This document shows, one piece after another, positions 53,140 to 61,476 of a stretch of DNA of 64,000 nucleotides. The notes under the pieces were generated by a model. The model was not told the origin of the DNA and ran no database searches. It worked only from the letters and a program-made list of their open reading frames with translations. The first letter of the stretch is position 1; the number at the start of each line of letters is the position of its first letter. The stretch is from the NCBI GenBank assembly GCA_000169115.1, contig AAVV01000010.1, positions 1-64,000 of the forward strand. The letters are read 5' to 3'. The translations under genes and the position numbers were made by a program. Origin of the DNA: a marine gamma proteobacterium HTCC2080 (GTDB taxonomy: Bacteria; Pseudomonadota; Gammaproteobacteria; Pseudomonadales; Halieaceae).

Positions 53140-54462
53140 ATGACCACGAATCCTGAAAAAGTTGGCTTTATCTCCCTCGGCTGCCCCAAAGCACTCGTTG
53201 ACTCAGAGCGTATTCTTACCCAGCTCCGCTCCGACGGTTACGAGGTCACCCCTAACTACGAGGATGCGGGGGTTGTTATCGTCAACACCTGCGGCTTTAT
53301 TGATAGCGCTAAAGCTGAGTCGCTTGAGGCTATTAGTGAAGCTGTGCAGGAAAACGGTCGCGTTCTGGTCACTGGCTGTATGGGCAAGGGCGACGATGCT
53401 CGACGCATCCAAGATCTTCACCCCAATATTTTAGGTATTTCCGGACCGGCGGCCTACGAAGAGGTTGTTGGTGCGGTGCATGAGGTCATACCAATGACCC
53501 GCCAACCAGATCCCTTAAGGGACTTAATTCCAGCTCAGGGAGTAAAGCTAACCCCTAGACACTATGCCTATTTGAAGATTTCAGAGGGCTGCAATCATCG
53601 CTGCAAATTTTGCATTATTCCTAGCATGAGGGGTGATCTTGTCAGTCGACCCATCGGGGATATCATGCGTGAAGCTGAAGCTCTGGTGAGAGCGGGTGTT
53701 AGAGAGTTATTAGTCATTTCACAAGATACCAGTGCCTATGGTGTTGACCTCAAGTACCGCACGGACTTCTGGGAGGGCAGGCCCCTGAAATCTGATTTGT
53801 TAACACTTGCCAAGACTCTAGGGGAGTTCGGCATCTGGGTTCGTCTGCATTACGTTTATCCCTATCCAAACGTGGACGCTCTCATTCCACTCATGGCTGA
53901 GAAAAAAATCCTACCCTATCTCGATGTCCCCCTGCAGCACGGAAGCCCTTCGGTGCTACAGCGTATGAAACGACCTGCTGCCGCCGAAAAAACCCTAGAG
54001 CGCATCAAGCGTTGGCGAGATATATGCCCCGACATTACCTTGCGCTCCACCTTCATTGTTGGCTACCCCGGTGAAACTGAGGCTGAATTTCAAGAATTAC
54101 TCGACTTTATTGACGAGGCTCAAATTGACCGGGCAGGTTGTTTTCAATACTCCCCCGTAAAAGGAGCCACCGCCAATGAACTGCCCAACCACGTTTCCGA
54201 AACAGTCAAACAAGAGCGCTGGGATGCCTTTATGGCAAGGCAGCAAACGATTAGTGCAAACAAGCTCGCCAAAAAGGTGGGCACCACCCAAGCCGTTCTT
54301 ATCGACGAAGTTGAGGGTGATCGCGCTATAGGCCGGAGCATCGCTGATGCTCCAGAGATCGATGGCGTGGTGCATCTCACAGCACCTCCCGGATTAAAAC
54401 CCGGCGATCTCGTTGAGGGTGAAGTGTCTTCCGCAGATGACTATGACCTCTGGATGACCTAA
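53140..54462 (+). CDS. rimO: Ribosomal protein S12 methylthiotransferase
   Basis: 440 residues from the ATG at 53140 (a TTG at 53116 adds unrelated residues). The N-terminal UPF0004 domain has the three cluster cysteines ([29 protein letters not shown]); the radical SAM motif is [15 protein letters not shown]; a C-terminal TRAM domain ends at DYDLW. It adds a methylthio group to Asp88 of S12. The SLGCPK start marks RimO rather than MiaB. Confidence 0.96.
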   Translation: MTTNPEKVGFISLGCPKALVDSERILTQLRSDGYEVTPNYEDAGVVIVNTCGFIDSAKAESLEAISEAVQENGRVLVTGCMGKGDDARRIQDLHPNILGISGPAAYEEVVGAVHEVIPMTRQPDPLRDLIPAQGVKLTPRHYAYLKISEGCNHRCKFCIIPSMRGDLVSRPIGDIMREAEALVRAGVRELLVISQDTSAYGVDLKYRTDFWEGRPLKSDLLTLAKTLGEFGIWVRLHYVYPYPNVDALIPLMAEKKILPYLDVPLQHGSPSVLQRMKRPAAAEKTLERIKRWRDICPDITLRSTFIVGYPGETEAEFQELLDFIDEAQIDRAGCFQYSPVKGATANELPNHVSETVKQERWDAFMARQQTISANKLAKKVGTTQAVLIDEVEGDRAIGRSIADAPEIDGVVHLTAPPGLKPGDLVEGEVSSADDYDLWMT

Positions 54463-54472
54463 GGATCTTTGG

Positions 54473-55186
54473 GTGAATATTATTCTTCTCGAGGCCACTG
54501 AAGTTTCCTCGGATCAGATTGTTAGCTTGAGTGGTCGGCGGCATAAACATGTCCGCGACGTTCTCCATAGCACTGAGGGCGACAGTCTGCGTGTGGGCGT
54601 GATTAACGGCGCCACAGGAACCGGGCTGATATTATCAATGAATGAGGTGACACTGGAACTGCGTGTCGAACTCATGGATGCTCCGCTACCCTACCACTCT
54701 ACAACCCTAGTTTTAGCGCTTCCTCGCCCAAAAATGTTACGGAGAACCCTGCGCAGCTGCGCTGAATTCGGCGTGCGAGACATCCACATTATTCAGAGTT
54801 ATCGCGTCGAAAAAAGCTACTGGCAAAGTCCTCTGCTAAAACCTGAGAAAATACGTGAGGCATTATTGGCAGGGCTTGAGCGCAGTGGCGACACCCGACT
54901 GCCCGTTGTAACCCTGCATCGCCGCTTTAAACCCTTCGTTGAGGACCAGCTCGCAGGAATTGCCGGCAAAAACCCCATATTTTTACTCCACCCCGGGGAC
55001 TTCCCACCCCTAGAGACCTCGCTGTTGGGGCCTCATGTGATCATGATTGGCCCTGAGGGAGGCTTCATACCTTATGAAGTTGACTTGGCTTGCCGGTCTG
55101 GCGCGCAACCTAGAAGCTTAGGGTCACGTATTTTGAGCGTAGACACCACTGTCCCAGCGGTACTGGGTAGAACTTTGACCCAATGA
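54473..55186 (+). CDS. rsmE: 16S rRNA (uracil1498-N3)-methyltransferase
   Basis: 237 residues, GTG start with AGGA 9 nt upstream. The N-terminal PUA-like part includes SLSGRRHKHVRDVLH; the SPOUT domain has VLALPRPKMLRRTLRSCAEFGV, MIGPEGGFIPYEVDLA and a final LGSRILSVDTTVPAVL, the knot region. It methylates U1498 of 16S rRNA. It follows rimO by 10 nt. Confidence 0.94.
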   Translation: MNIILLEATEVSSDQIVSLSGRRHKHVRDVLHSTEGDSLRVGVINGATGTGLILSMNEVTLELRVELMDAPLPYHSTTLVLALPRPKMLRRTLRSCAEFGVRDIHIIQSYRVEKSYWQSPLLKPEKIREALLAGLERSGDTRLPVVTLHRRFKPFVEDQLAGIAGKNPIFLLHPGDFPPLETSLLGPHVIMIGPEGGFIPYEVDLACRSGAQPRSLGSRILSVDTTVPAVLGRTLTQ

Positions 55187-55241
55187 ACTGAATCAGTTTG
55201 AACGCCTACCCCAGCCCAAAATTACCATCGCTTTTGTCGGC

Positions 55242-55919
55242 TTAACCCGATTGAGGCAGTGACTCATTTACACCTGTACCTACTGGACACACGACACCAG
55301 TGCCACCCAAACCGCAGTAGCCAGCAGGATTTTTGTGTAGGTACTGCTGGTGATAGTCTTCCGCGTAATAAAAGATGGGCGCATCGCAAATTTCGGTGGT
55401 GATTTCACCGAACCCAGATGCGGTTAAGCCCTGCTGGTAACGATCTCTGGAGCCTATGGCCGCGACACGCTGGTCTTGGTCAAAGCAATAAATACCACTG
55501 CGATACTGCGTCCCTAAGTCATTCCCTTGCCGCATTCCTTGGGTGGGATTATGACCCTCCCAAAATAAGCTCAAAAGCGCGTGGTAGCTTACCTGCTCTG
55601 GATCAAAGACCACCAAAACCACCTCGTTATGTCCCGTTTGCCCCGAGCAGACCTCTTTGTAGTTGGGGTTTGGGGTGACGCCTGCCGCGTAACCTACTGC
55701 GGTGGTAAAAACACCGTGAGCTTGCCAAAATTTCTTCTCAACACCCCAAAAACACCCCATACCGAACATGGCAACGGCGAGATGATCGGGAAACGGAGGG
55801 CATATAGGATGGCCAGAGACAACATGGTTGTTAGTCACCGACATAGCGGCAGTCCGGCCGCCCAAGGCGGTCTCTGCAGTCGGTAATGCCCGTTTACGGC
55901 GTATATCAAAAAGGCTCAT
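55242..55919 (-). CDS. msrA: Peptide-methionine (S)-S-oxide reductase
   Basis: 225 residues from the ATG at 55919 (MSLFD start identical to E. coli MsrA; the frame to 55979 is not needed). Catalytic Cys56 in [44 protein letters not shown] and [24 protein letters not shown] complete the family, with resolving cysteines in GYCGLGG and VVCPVG. Repairs oxidised methionine. Its 3' end faces rsmE, 55 nt apart. Confidence 0.95.
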   Translation of the reverse strand: MSLFDIRRKRALPTAETALGGRTAAMSVTNNHVVSGHPICPPFPDHLAVAMFGMGCFWGVEKKFWQAHGVFTTAVGYAAGVTPNPNYKEVCSGQTGHNEVVLVVFDPEQVSYHALLSLFWEGHNPTQGMRQGNDLGTQYRSGIYCFDQDQRVAAIGSRDRYQQGLTASGFGEITTEICDAPIFYYAEDYHQQYLHKNPAGYCGLGGTGVVCPVGTGVNESLPQSG

Positions 55920-56199
55920 GTGACCACTCAGCAATGACTGTTTGAGGTGGAAGTTTAGCGAACCTCCACCCATTGCCACAAATACAGTTATACATTTTTG
56001 ATAGCACTCGATCGAGACCTACTGATACCCCTCTAAATTTAACGCCTCTGAGATAACCCATTGACACCAAAAACGAACCCAACTAATCCTATCTGGGCAA
56101 TAATTAACACCGAGCGCCGCACAACTCATTTGGTGACTTGACCAACGGCGCTCATCAAGGTCTCATCACTGCTGTTTCCACAGTTAGAGATGAAAGCTC

Positions 56200-56889
56200 A
56201 TCAGTAAAGATCTCCCCACTAAAGCCATCCAATCAGATGTTGCTGCATTCGTCGGCAAGGCTAAAGCTATTCGTACGATTAGCAGCAGGCAATCGCGGCT
56301 GTTGTTTGCCCTCGACGCCACGGCTAGTAGAGAGGCTACATGGCAATCAGCAAAGCGACACCATCGTGAACTCTACGATGCCACCGCTGGAACTTCAGGT
56401 CTTGCTATTCAGCTTTGTTATTACAGAGGTTTGAATGAATTTAATACTAGCCACTGGTTAAGCTCGGGGTCAGACCTGCGAGCTCGCATGGATGACGTGA
56501 CCTGCCAGGGTGGTCCTACGCAAATTGCTCGCTTACTCACCCATTACCTCGAAGTGGGAACTCCGGCAACGCCCATACGCGCTTTAATTTTTATAGGCGA
56601 CGCAGTGGAGGAGCAGCCCGCTCTTTTGTTGGGTCTTGCCGGCCAATGCCGAATTAAAGGACAGCCGATTTTCACTTTCCAGGAGGGCTCCGATCCCACA
56701 GCCGCACGTATTTTTTCGGAAATTGCGCGGATAAGCGGCGGCGCCTATGCTGCTCTTGGGGGTGAAAGTGCCGGGGTTTTGCGGCTGCTACTCGGTGCCG
56801 TAGCGCGTTACGCGACCGGAGGGCGTTACGCACTCACTCAATCTGGCACTGAGAGTGATAAACTCTTACTTGCCCAGTTGCCGAAGTAA
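56200..56889 (+). CDS. VWA-domain protein, partner of a J-domain protein
   Basis: About 229 residues. From ISKDLPTKAIQSDVAAFVGK onward the frame looks coding; the VWA strand RLLFALDATASRE has a MIDAS-type D-x-T-x-S (Asp39, Thr41, Ser43), with Thr in CQGGPTQIARLL and Asp in ALIFIGDAVEEQP, so a divalent ion and a protein ligand are probably bound. In-frame stops at 56185 and 56191 precede; there is no ATG/GTG/TTG before the TTG at 56302, which would remove the whole N-terminal helix and strand. I take the ATC at 56200 as the first codon, or else a frameshift just upstream. Similar VWA proteins stand next to DnaJ-like genes in alphaproteobacteria (from memory); role unknown. Confidence 0.75.
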   Translation: MSKDLPTKAIQSDVAAFVGKAKAIRTISSRQSRLLFALDATASREATWQSAKRHHRELYDATAGTSGLAIQLCYYRGLNEFNTSHWLSSGSDLRARMDDVTCQGGPTQIARLLTHYLEVGTPATPIRALIFIGDAVEEQPALLLGLAGQCRIKGQPIFTFQEGSDPTAARIFSEIARISGGAYAALGGESAGVLRLLLGAVARYATGGRYALTQSGTESDKLLLAQLPK

Positions 56890-56927
56890 ACTCAGAGCAG
56901 CTTCACCAAAACGGAAACCTCTGAACC

Positions 56928-57659
56928 GTGCCAAGAATTATCCTGCTACTTGCCATCGTTATCGCACTGATGCTTCTGGTGCGTCGCATACAATCCATGC
57001 CACCGCATAAGCGCCGTAGTGGGTATATTCAGCTCATACTGGGTGCCGCTGCTCTGGCTGCAATCGTGCTCACCGCGATGGGGAAAATGCATTGGGTTGG
57101 CGCTGCTCTCACGGGCTTATTAGTCGCGGCACGTCAAACATTGCCAATATTAATTCGCGCCTTTCCCTTACTCCAGCAGTGGACACGTCAAACTTCCAAG
57201 CCAACCGGTCAGCACTCGGAAGTAAAAACCGAATTACTTCGAATGAGCCTAGATCACAGCAGTGGCGAGCTTCAAGGCGAGGTGTTGGCAGGGCCTTTTG
57301 TCGACTGGACTCTCGCCGAGATGAGTCGAGAGCAACTTGGGACGTTACTAAACTATTGCCGGGAGCATGATGCCGATTCCGAACAACTTCTAACAAGCTA
57401 TTTGGAGCAGCGATTTCCTAATGGCTGGCAGCAGGACGACACCAGCGAACAAGCCCAGCAATCCTCTACAGCGTCTATAAGCCGCAGCGAGGCTCTCGCG
57501 GTCCTGGGCTTAAGCGAAGATGCCACACGGGACGATATCGTAGCCGCGCATCGAAGCCTTATCCAAAAAATCCATCCTGACCGCGGAGGAAATGACTACC
57601 TAGCCGCAAAAATCAACGAAGCCAAAGACTTTTTGGTCAAAGACACCGCAACCCAATAA
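56928..57659 (+). CDS. Membrane-anchored J-domain protein
   Basis: 243 residues, GTG start. Three hydrophobic segments (about 3-18, 33-52, 57-85) precede a cytoplasmic region with VDWTLAEMSREQLGTLLNYCREHD and a C-terminal J domain with HPD at 216-218 (KIHPDRGG). The TM-then-J order is like TIM14/Pam18 and the DnaJ-like proteins DjlA; it would recruit DnaK/Hsp70 to the inner membrane. It lies 38 nt after the VWA gene and before an unknown gene, htpX and degS, so a role in membrane protein quality control is likely. Confidence 0.82.
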   Translation: MPRIILLLAIVIALMLLVRRIQSMPPHKRRSGYIQLILGAAALAAIVLTAMGKMHWVGAALTGLLVAARQTLPILIRAFPLLQQWTRQTSKPTGQHSEVKTELLRMSLDHSSGELQGEVLAGPFVDWTLAEMSREQLGTLLNYCREHDADSEQLLTSYLEQRFPNGWQQDDTSEQAQQSSTASISRSEALAVLGLSEDATRDDIVAAHRSLIQKIHPDRGGNDYLAAKINEAKDFLVKDTATQ

Positions 57660-57694
57660 CCCTCCGCAACACAATACAACATCCAAGGTATCTC

Positions 57695-58045
57695 ATGAGC
57701 ACGGTTTTTATTGTAAGTAACCACGATGGCCATTATTGGGGCCGGGGCAAACGATGGGTTGACGGTCAGGACAGCAGTCGTGTCCTCGCCCTGACCCATC
57801 GAGATGAAGCCGTAAACAGCGTCTTCGAATTGAGCTCTAAAGACGTTCTTCTACGGTGTGACATTCTCACATTGAACCTTGTTGACGGAAAACTACCCAA
57901 GCTAGAGGTTTCGACAATTCCCTTACCGGATGCCGAAGACGAGGCCAAGTTAAACGGTCAAGAGAGCCTAGAGATAGCCCCCCTTGAAAAAGGGCCGCCT
58001 ACCCCTATCTCTAAGACTGATGAGAGTCACACTGGAGACATTTGA
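57695..58045 (+). CDS. Conserved-looking protein of unknown function
   Basis: 116 residues, no signal peptide or membrane helix. The first 75 residues are compact (MSTVFIVSNHDGHYWGRGKRW, then a mixed alpha/beta stretch ALTHRDEAVNSVFELSS, DILTLNLVDGKLPKLEVSTI); the last 40 are acidic and low complexity, probably disordered. I do not recognise the family. It is preserved in the operon: 35 nt after the J-domain gene and overlapping the htpX start by 4 nt, so it is very likely translated and part of the same function. Confidence 0.65.
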   Translation: MSTVFIVSNHDGHYWGRGKRWVDGQDSSRVLALTHRDEAVNSVFELSSKDVLLRCDILTLNLVDGKLPKLEVSTIPLPDAEDEAKLNGQESLEIAPLEKGPPTPISKTDESHTGDI

Positions 58046-58926
58046 AATTGCGTATTCTTTTATTTTTAGGGACTAACCTAGCAGTTTTAGTTTTAGTCAG
58101 CTTGATCTTCAATCTGCTCGGGTTCAGTGGCGTACTCGATGCTAATGGCGTCGACCTCAACTTATCTGCACTTTTGGTATTTTGTGCCCTCTTTGGTTTT
58201 GGCGGGGCATTTATTTCGCTGCTGTTATCCAAATGGCTGGCCAAGCGAGGCACTGGCACTGTCCTGATCAAAGAGCCCCAAAACAAAGATGAACAATGGC
58301 TGCTAGACACGGTGAATAGTCTTGCGACCGAAGCCGGTATAAAAATGCCAGAAGTTGGTATTTTTCCTTCCAACTCGGCAAACGCTTTCGCTACCGGCTG
58401 GAATCGCAATGATGCATTAGTGGCTGTCAGTAGCGGATTAGTTCAACGGTTCGCACCTAATGAGGTCCGCGCGGTGCTTGCCCATGAACTTGGGCATGTG
58501 GCCAACGGTGACATGGTAACGCTCACCCTGATTCAGGGCGTGGTAAACACTTTTGTCATGTTTGCTGCGAGAATTATCGGTCACACCATAGACCGCGTTG
58601 TATTTAAGAATGACCGCGGCTACGGCATCAGCTACTTTGTCGTGACCATCGTGGCGGAGATTGCGCTCGGATTTTTGGCCAGCATGTTAGTGATGAAATT
58701 TTCACGATGGCGGGAATATCGAGCCGATGCCGCAGGCGCCAGTCTGACGACACCGCAAGACATGATTGCAGCACTGCAACGGCTGCGCACTGATCAAGGA
58801 CAGCCTAGTGAACTCCCCGGTGAGCTCACCGCGTTTGGTATTCGCCCGGGCAAGGCGGGCATTGCTGACTTATTTCGCTCGCACCCTTCACTTGAAGATC
58901 GCATCATAGCGTTGCAAAACCAATGA
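58042..58926 (+). CDS. htpX: Membrane zinc protease HtpX
   Basis: 294 residues from a TTG at 58042 (GGAG 7 nt upstream, TTGA overlap with the previous stop). Two N-terminal membrane helices, then the zinc site HELGH (His148, Glu149, His152) in VLAHELGHVANGD, two more helices (about 165-225) and the third ligand in WREYRADAAGASL. HtpX degrades damaged inner-membrane proteins with FtsH. ATGA overlap with degS. Confidence 0.96.
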   Translation: MKLRILLFLGTNLAVLVLVSLIFNLLGFSGVLDANGVDLNLSALLVFCALFGFGGAFISLLLSKWLAKRGTGTVLIKEPQNKDEQWLLDTVNSLATEAGIKMPEVGIFPSNSANAFATGWNRNDALVAVSSGLVQRFAPNEVRAVLAHELGHVANGDMVTLTLIQGVVNTFVMFAARIIGHTIDRVVFKNDRGYGISYFVVTIVAEIALGFLASMLVMKFSRWREYRADAAGASLTTPQDMIAALQRLRTDQGQPSELPGELTAFGIRPGKAGIADLFRSHPSLEDRIIALQNQ

Positions 58927-60002
58927 AAACGTTCCTCGACACCCTACGACGCTGGCCTCTAGTTGTTCTGCTGTGCTGCGTTGGTATTTACAGTGCAGTC
59001 ATGCGAGCGAGTCCCGAAGTTGATTATTTGACCTTTGCAACAAATGACGAAAAAAACACGACCGACATCTTTAGCCAGGCCAGACCTGCAGTCGTTTCAG
59101 TGACTAGCAGCGCCTTACGAAGAACCATGTTTTCACCCAATGTACTTGAGGTTCCCAAGGGAGCTGGGTCAGGGTTTATCTGGAGTGAAGATGGCTTAAT
59201 TGTCACCAATTTTCATGTCATTTCCGGTGCAGACAAGCTGACGGTAACCATCGCTGAAGAGGACTTTGCCGCCGAGGTTGTAGGGGTTGCTCCTGAGCGC
59301 GATCTTGCGGTACTGCGACTTTCAGAGCGACCCAAAGATCTTACAGTACTACCCTTAGGTGACTCCGCTGAACTATCAGTTGGTCGGAAAGTTCTGGCAA
59401 TTGGCAACCCCTTTGGTTTGGATACCAGCCTAACCGTTGGCATCGTGAGCGCATTAGACCGGGAAATTCGCTCCCCCAGTAACCGTACAATCAGCGGTGT
59501 AATCCAAACAGATGCCGCCATAAACCCTGGCAACTCAGGCGGGCCGCTCTTGAATTCATTGGGTCAACTGGTGGGCGTCAATACCGCCATTTACTCACCC
59601 AGCGGTGGAAGTGCTGGGATTGGATTTGCCATCCCTGTAAATTTAGTTCGAGAGGTCATCCCCCAACTCATCGCCTATGGCAAAATTTTACGCCCAGTGC
59701 TGGGCGTTGAGCTGGCTAGCGATCGCTGGACTCAGCGCTACGGGGTTGGCGGGGTTGCCATTATACGGGTTCTCCGCGGGCTCCCAGCGGCAGAAGCTGG
59801 TATACAAGGTGCTACCCGAAACAGACGGGGTGAAATTGTTCTAGGCGACATCATCACCCACATCGAAGATCAATCTATCCGCAGCCAAGACGATTACCTG
59901 TCGGCCCTGGAAAAATACAAGGTAGGCGATACGATTTATCTCACGGCAAAGCGGGGTGATACGACCAAGCGCTTCAAAGTCACACTCTCAGAGACGCGAT
60001 GA
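58923..60002 (+). CDS. degS: DegS/AlgW-type serine protease
   Basis: 359 residues. An N-terminal membrane anchor (about 12-28), trypsin-like domain with His98 (IVTNFHVI), Asp127 (ERDLAVL) and Ser205 (NPGNSGGPLL), and one C-terminal PDZ domain (about 255-355). The single PDZ and membrane anchor make it DegS/AlgW rather than DegP. DegS senses misfolded outer-membrane proteins and begins RseA cleavage to free sigma E; here it is in one operon with htpX, a sigma E/Cpx-type target in other bacteria. Confidence 0.94.
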   Translation: MKTFLDTLRRWPLVVLLCCVGIYSAVMRASPEVDYLTFATNDEKNTTDIFSQARPAVVSVTSSALRRTMFSPNVLEVPKGAGSGFIWSEDGLIVTNFHVISGADKLTVTIAEEDFAAEVVGVAPERDLAVLRLSERPKDLTVLPLGDSAELSVGRKVLAIGNPFGLDTSLTVGIVSALDREIRSPSNRTISGVIQTDAAINPGNSGGPLLNSLGQLVGVNTAIYSPSGGSAGIGFAIPVNLVREVIPQLIAYGKILRPVLGVELASDRWTQRYGVGGVAIIRVLRGLPAAEAGIQGATRNRRGEIVLGDIITHIEDQSIRSQDDYLSALEKYKVGDTIYLTAKRGDTTKRFKVTLSETR

Positions 60003-60145
60003 TGACACCGTCGAAGTGGCTTTTATTAGCAGCAGCAATGATTACTATCGCGGTTATTCAGTTTTGGCCGGCGCCTCCACCTCAGGCCAGCTTGCAAGAT
60101 CTAAATCCTGTTCAGGCATCTGAGAATGATCGAATACCGGGGTAG
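59999..60145 (+). CDS. Possible 48-residue membrane peptide after degS
   Basis: An ATG overlapping the degS stop (ATGATGA) opens a 48-codon frame: a Lys at residue 6, a hydrophobic helix about 7-24 (WLLLAAAMITIAVIQFW), then a Pro-rich and polar tail that would lie in the periplasm. The last 92 nt overlap antisense with the 3' end of the alanine symporter gene. The stop-start overlap and the clear signal-anchor pattern favour translation; the antisense overlap and short length argue for caution. It could also be the remnant of a longer gene. Confidence 0.35.
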   Translation: MMTPSKWLLLAAAMITIAVIQFWPAPPPQASLQDLNPVQASENDRIPG

Positions 60146-61466
60146 ACCCGCTGTATGTCGCTTCAAAATTTCGCAGCAGCGACATACCAACGGGAAATAG
60201 CGCCCACAAGGCCACTAGGTTTACCACGGCTAACAAGCCCATCGTAAGGTCGGAGAAACTAAAAATTGTGGTCATATCCTGCAAAGATGCCCATGCGATC
60301 AGGATCAAAACCGCCACCCGAAAAAAGTTAATCGTAAGTTTTGGCGATATATTGAAATAGGCAATGCTGTTTTCGCCAAGATAACAGTTATACGCGATGC
60401 TACTTGTTGCAAATAAAACCAAAGCAATACTCACCAAGGGCTCACCAATAGGCCCGATATGAGTAGCAAGCGCTCGCTGGGTTAGTGCAATGCCCTCAAT
60501 ACCTTCTGCCCCGGGTTGATACAATGGCGACAGCAGAATAATCATCGCCGTGCAAGTACACAGAACGATGGTATCGATAAAGACGCTCAGACCTTGAATA
60601 AGCCCCTGGGACACAGGGTGGGCGACATCGGCGACGGCGGCGACATTCGGCGCGGTGCCCAAACCCGCCTCGTTAGAGAATAAACCGCGTCTGGCACCCT
60701 GCATAACGGCTGCGGCCACTCCACCTCCAATCACTTCGTCAAAACCAAAGGCTGAGGTCATGATGAGTGAAAACGCTGCGGGTACCTGACCGATATTCAT
60801 GATGAGGACAACGACAGCCAGCCCGAAATAGCCCAAAACCATGACGGGTACGACCACCTCTGAAAAAACCGCTATTCGACGTATGCCACCAAAAATTACG
60901 ATGCTCATCAATGCGGTAAGTGCGATGCCGGTCTGCCAAGCAGGAATGCCAAACGCTGACTCTACCGATTGCGTGATGGTGTAGGCCTGCACGGCATTAA
61001 AGCCCAGACCGAGAGTGAGTAATAGCAATAGCGAGTAAACCACGGGCATCACGCGCCAACCCAACCCGTATCGCATATAAAATGCGGGCCCGCCACGAAA
61101 GTCGCCATTATCCAGACGCCGTTTAAACAACTGTGCCAGAGCACACTCAAATACGCTTGTCGCCATTCCAAGTAGCGCAATGAGCCACATCCAGAACAAA
61201 GCGCCTGGGCCGCCAAGGGTAATTGCAACGGCGACACCGGCAATGTTGCCACCACCCACGCGACCGGCGACGCTCACCAGCAAAGCCTGAAACCCAGAAA
61301 TACCTCGGACTGCATCAGCCGAGCGACTCACGCGAAGTTGCGCAAACATTGCCGTAAACAGGCGGATTTGCACAAATCTAGAGGCGAGAGTAAATCTTAA
61401 TCCGACCAACAAAAGTATCGCTATGAGGACATAGGTCCATAACCAATCTGTTAATGTCGCCAACAT
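60054..61466 (-). CDS. Sodium:alanine (AGCS) symporter
   Basis: 470 residues from the ATG at 61466 (GAGG 8 nt upstream); about 11 membrane helices. The AGCS pattern is present: GNIAGVAVAITLGGPGALFWMW, FKRRLDNGDFRGGPAFYM, GARRGLFSNEAGLGTAPNVAA. It takes up alanine or glycine with Na+. Coupled 10 nt behind the NSS-type transporter gene; two sodium amino-acid symporters in one operon fit a marine life. The last 25 residues are polar and overlap the antisense 48-codon ORF. Confidence 0.93.
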   Translation of the reverse strand: MLATLTDWLWTYVLIAILLLVGLRFTLASRFVQIRLFTAMFAQLRVSRSADAVRGISGFQALLVSVAGRVGGGNIAGVAVAITLGGPGALFWMWLIALLGMATSVFECALAQLFKRRLDNGDFRGGPAFYMRYGLGWRVMPVVYSLLLLLTLGLGFNAVQAYTITQSVESAFGIPAWQTGIALTALMSIVIFGGIRRIAVFSEVVVPVMVLGYFGLAVVVLIMNIGQVPAAFSLIMTSAFGFDEVIGGGVAAAVMQGARRGLFSNEAGLGTAPNVAAVADVAHPVSQGLIQGLSVFIDTIVLCTCTAMIILLSPLYQPGAEGIEGIALTQRALATHIGPIGEPLVSIALVLFATSSIAYNCYLGENSIAYFNISPKLTINFFRVAVLILIAWASLQDMTTIFSFSDLTMGLLAVVNLVALWALFPVGMSLLRNFEATYSGSTPVFDHSQMPEQDLDLASWPEVEAPAKTE

Positions 61467-61476
61467 CAGCGGAACC

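Noticed and set aside
55186-55241. AACTGA-A-TCAGTT inverted repeat between rsmE and msrA as a terminator
   Set aside because: Loop of one base, weak A/T stem and no T run on either strand.
56061-56095. TTGACA with possible -10 as a promoter for the VWA operon
   Set aside because: The -35 is perfect, but at 16-18 nt spacing the -10 matches only two of six bases; a promoter is likely somewhere here but not placed.
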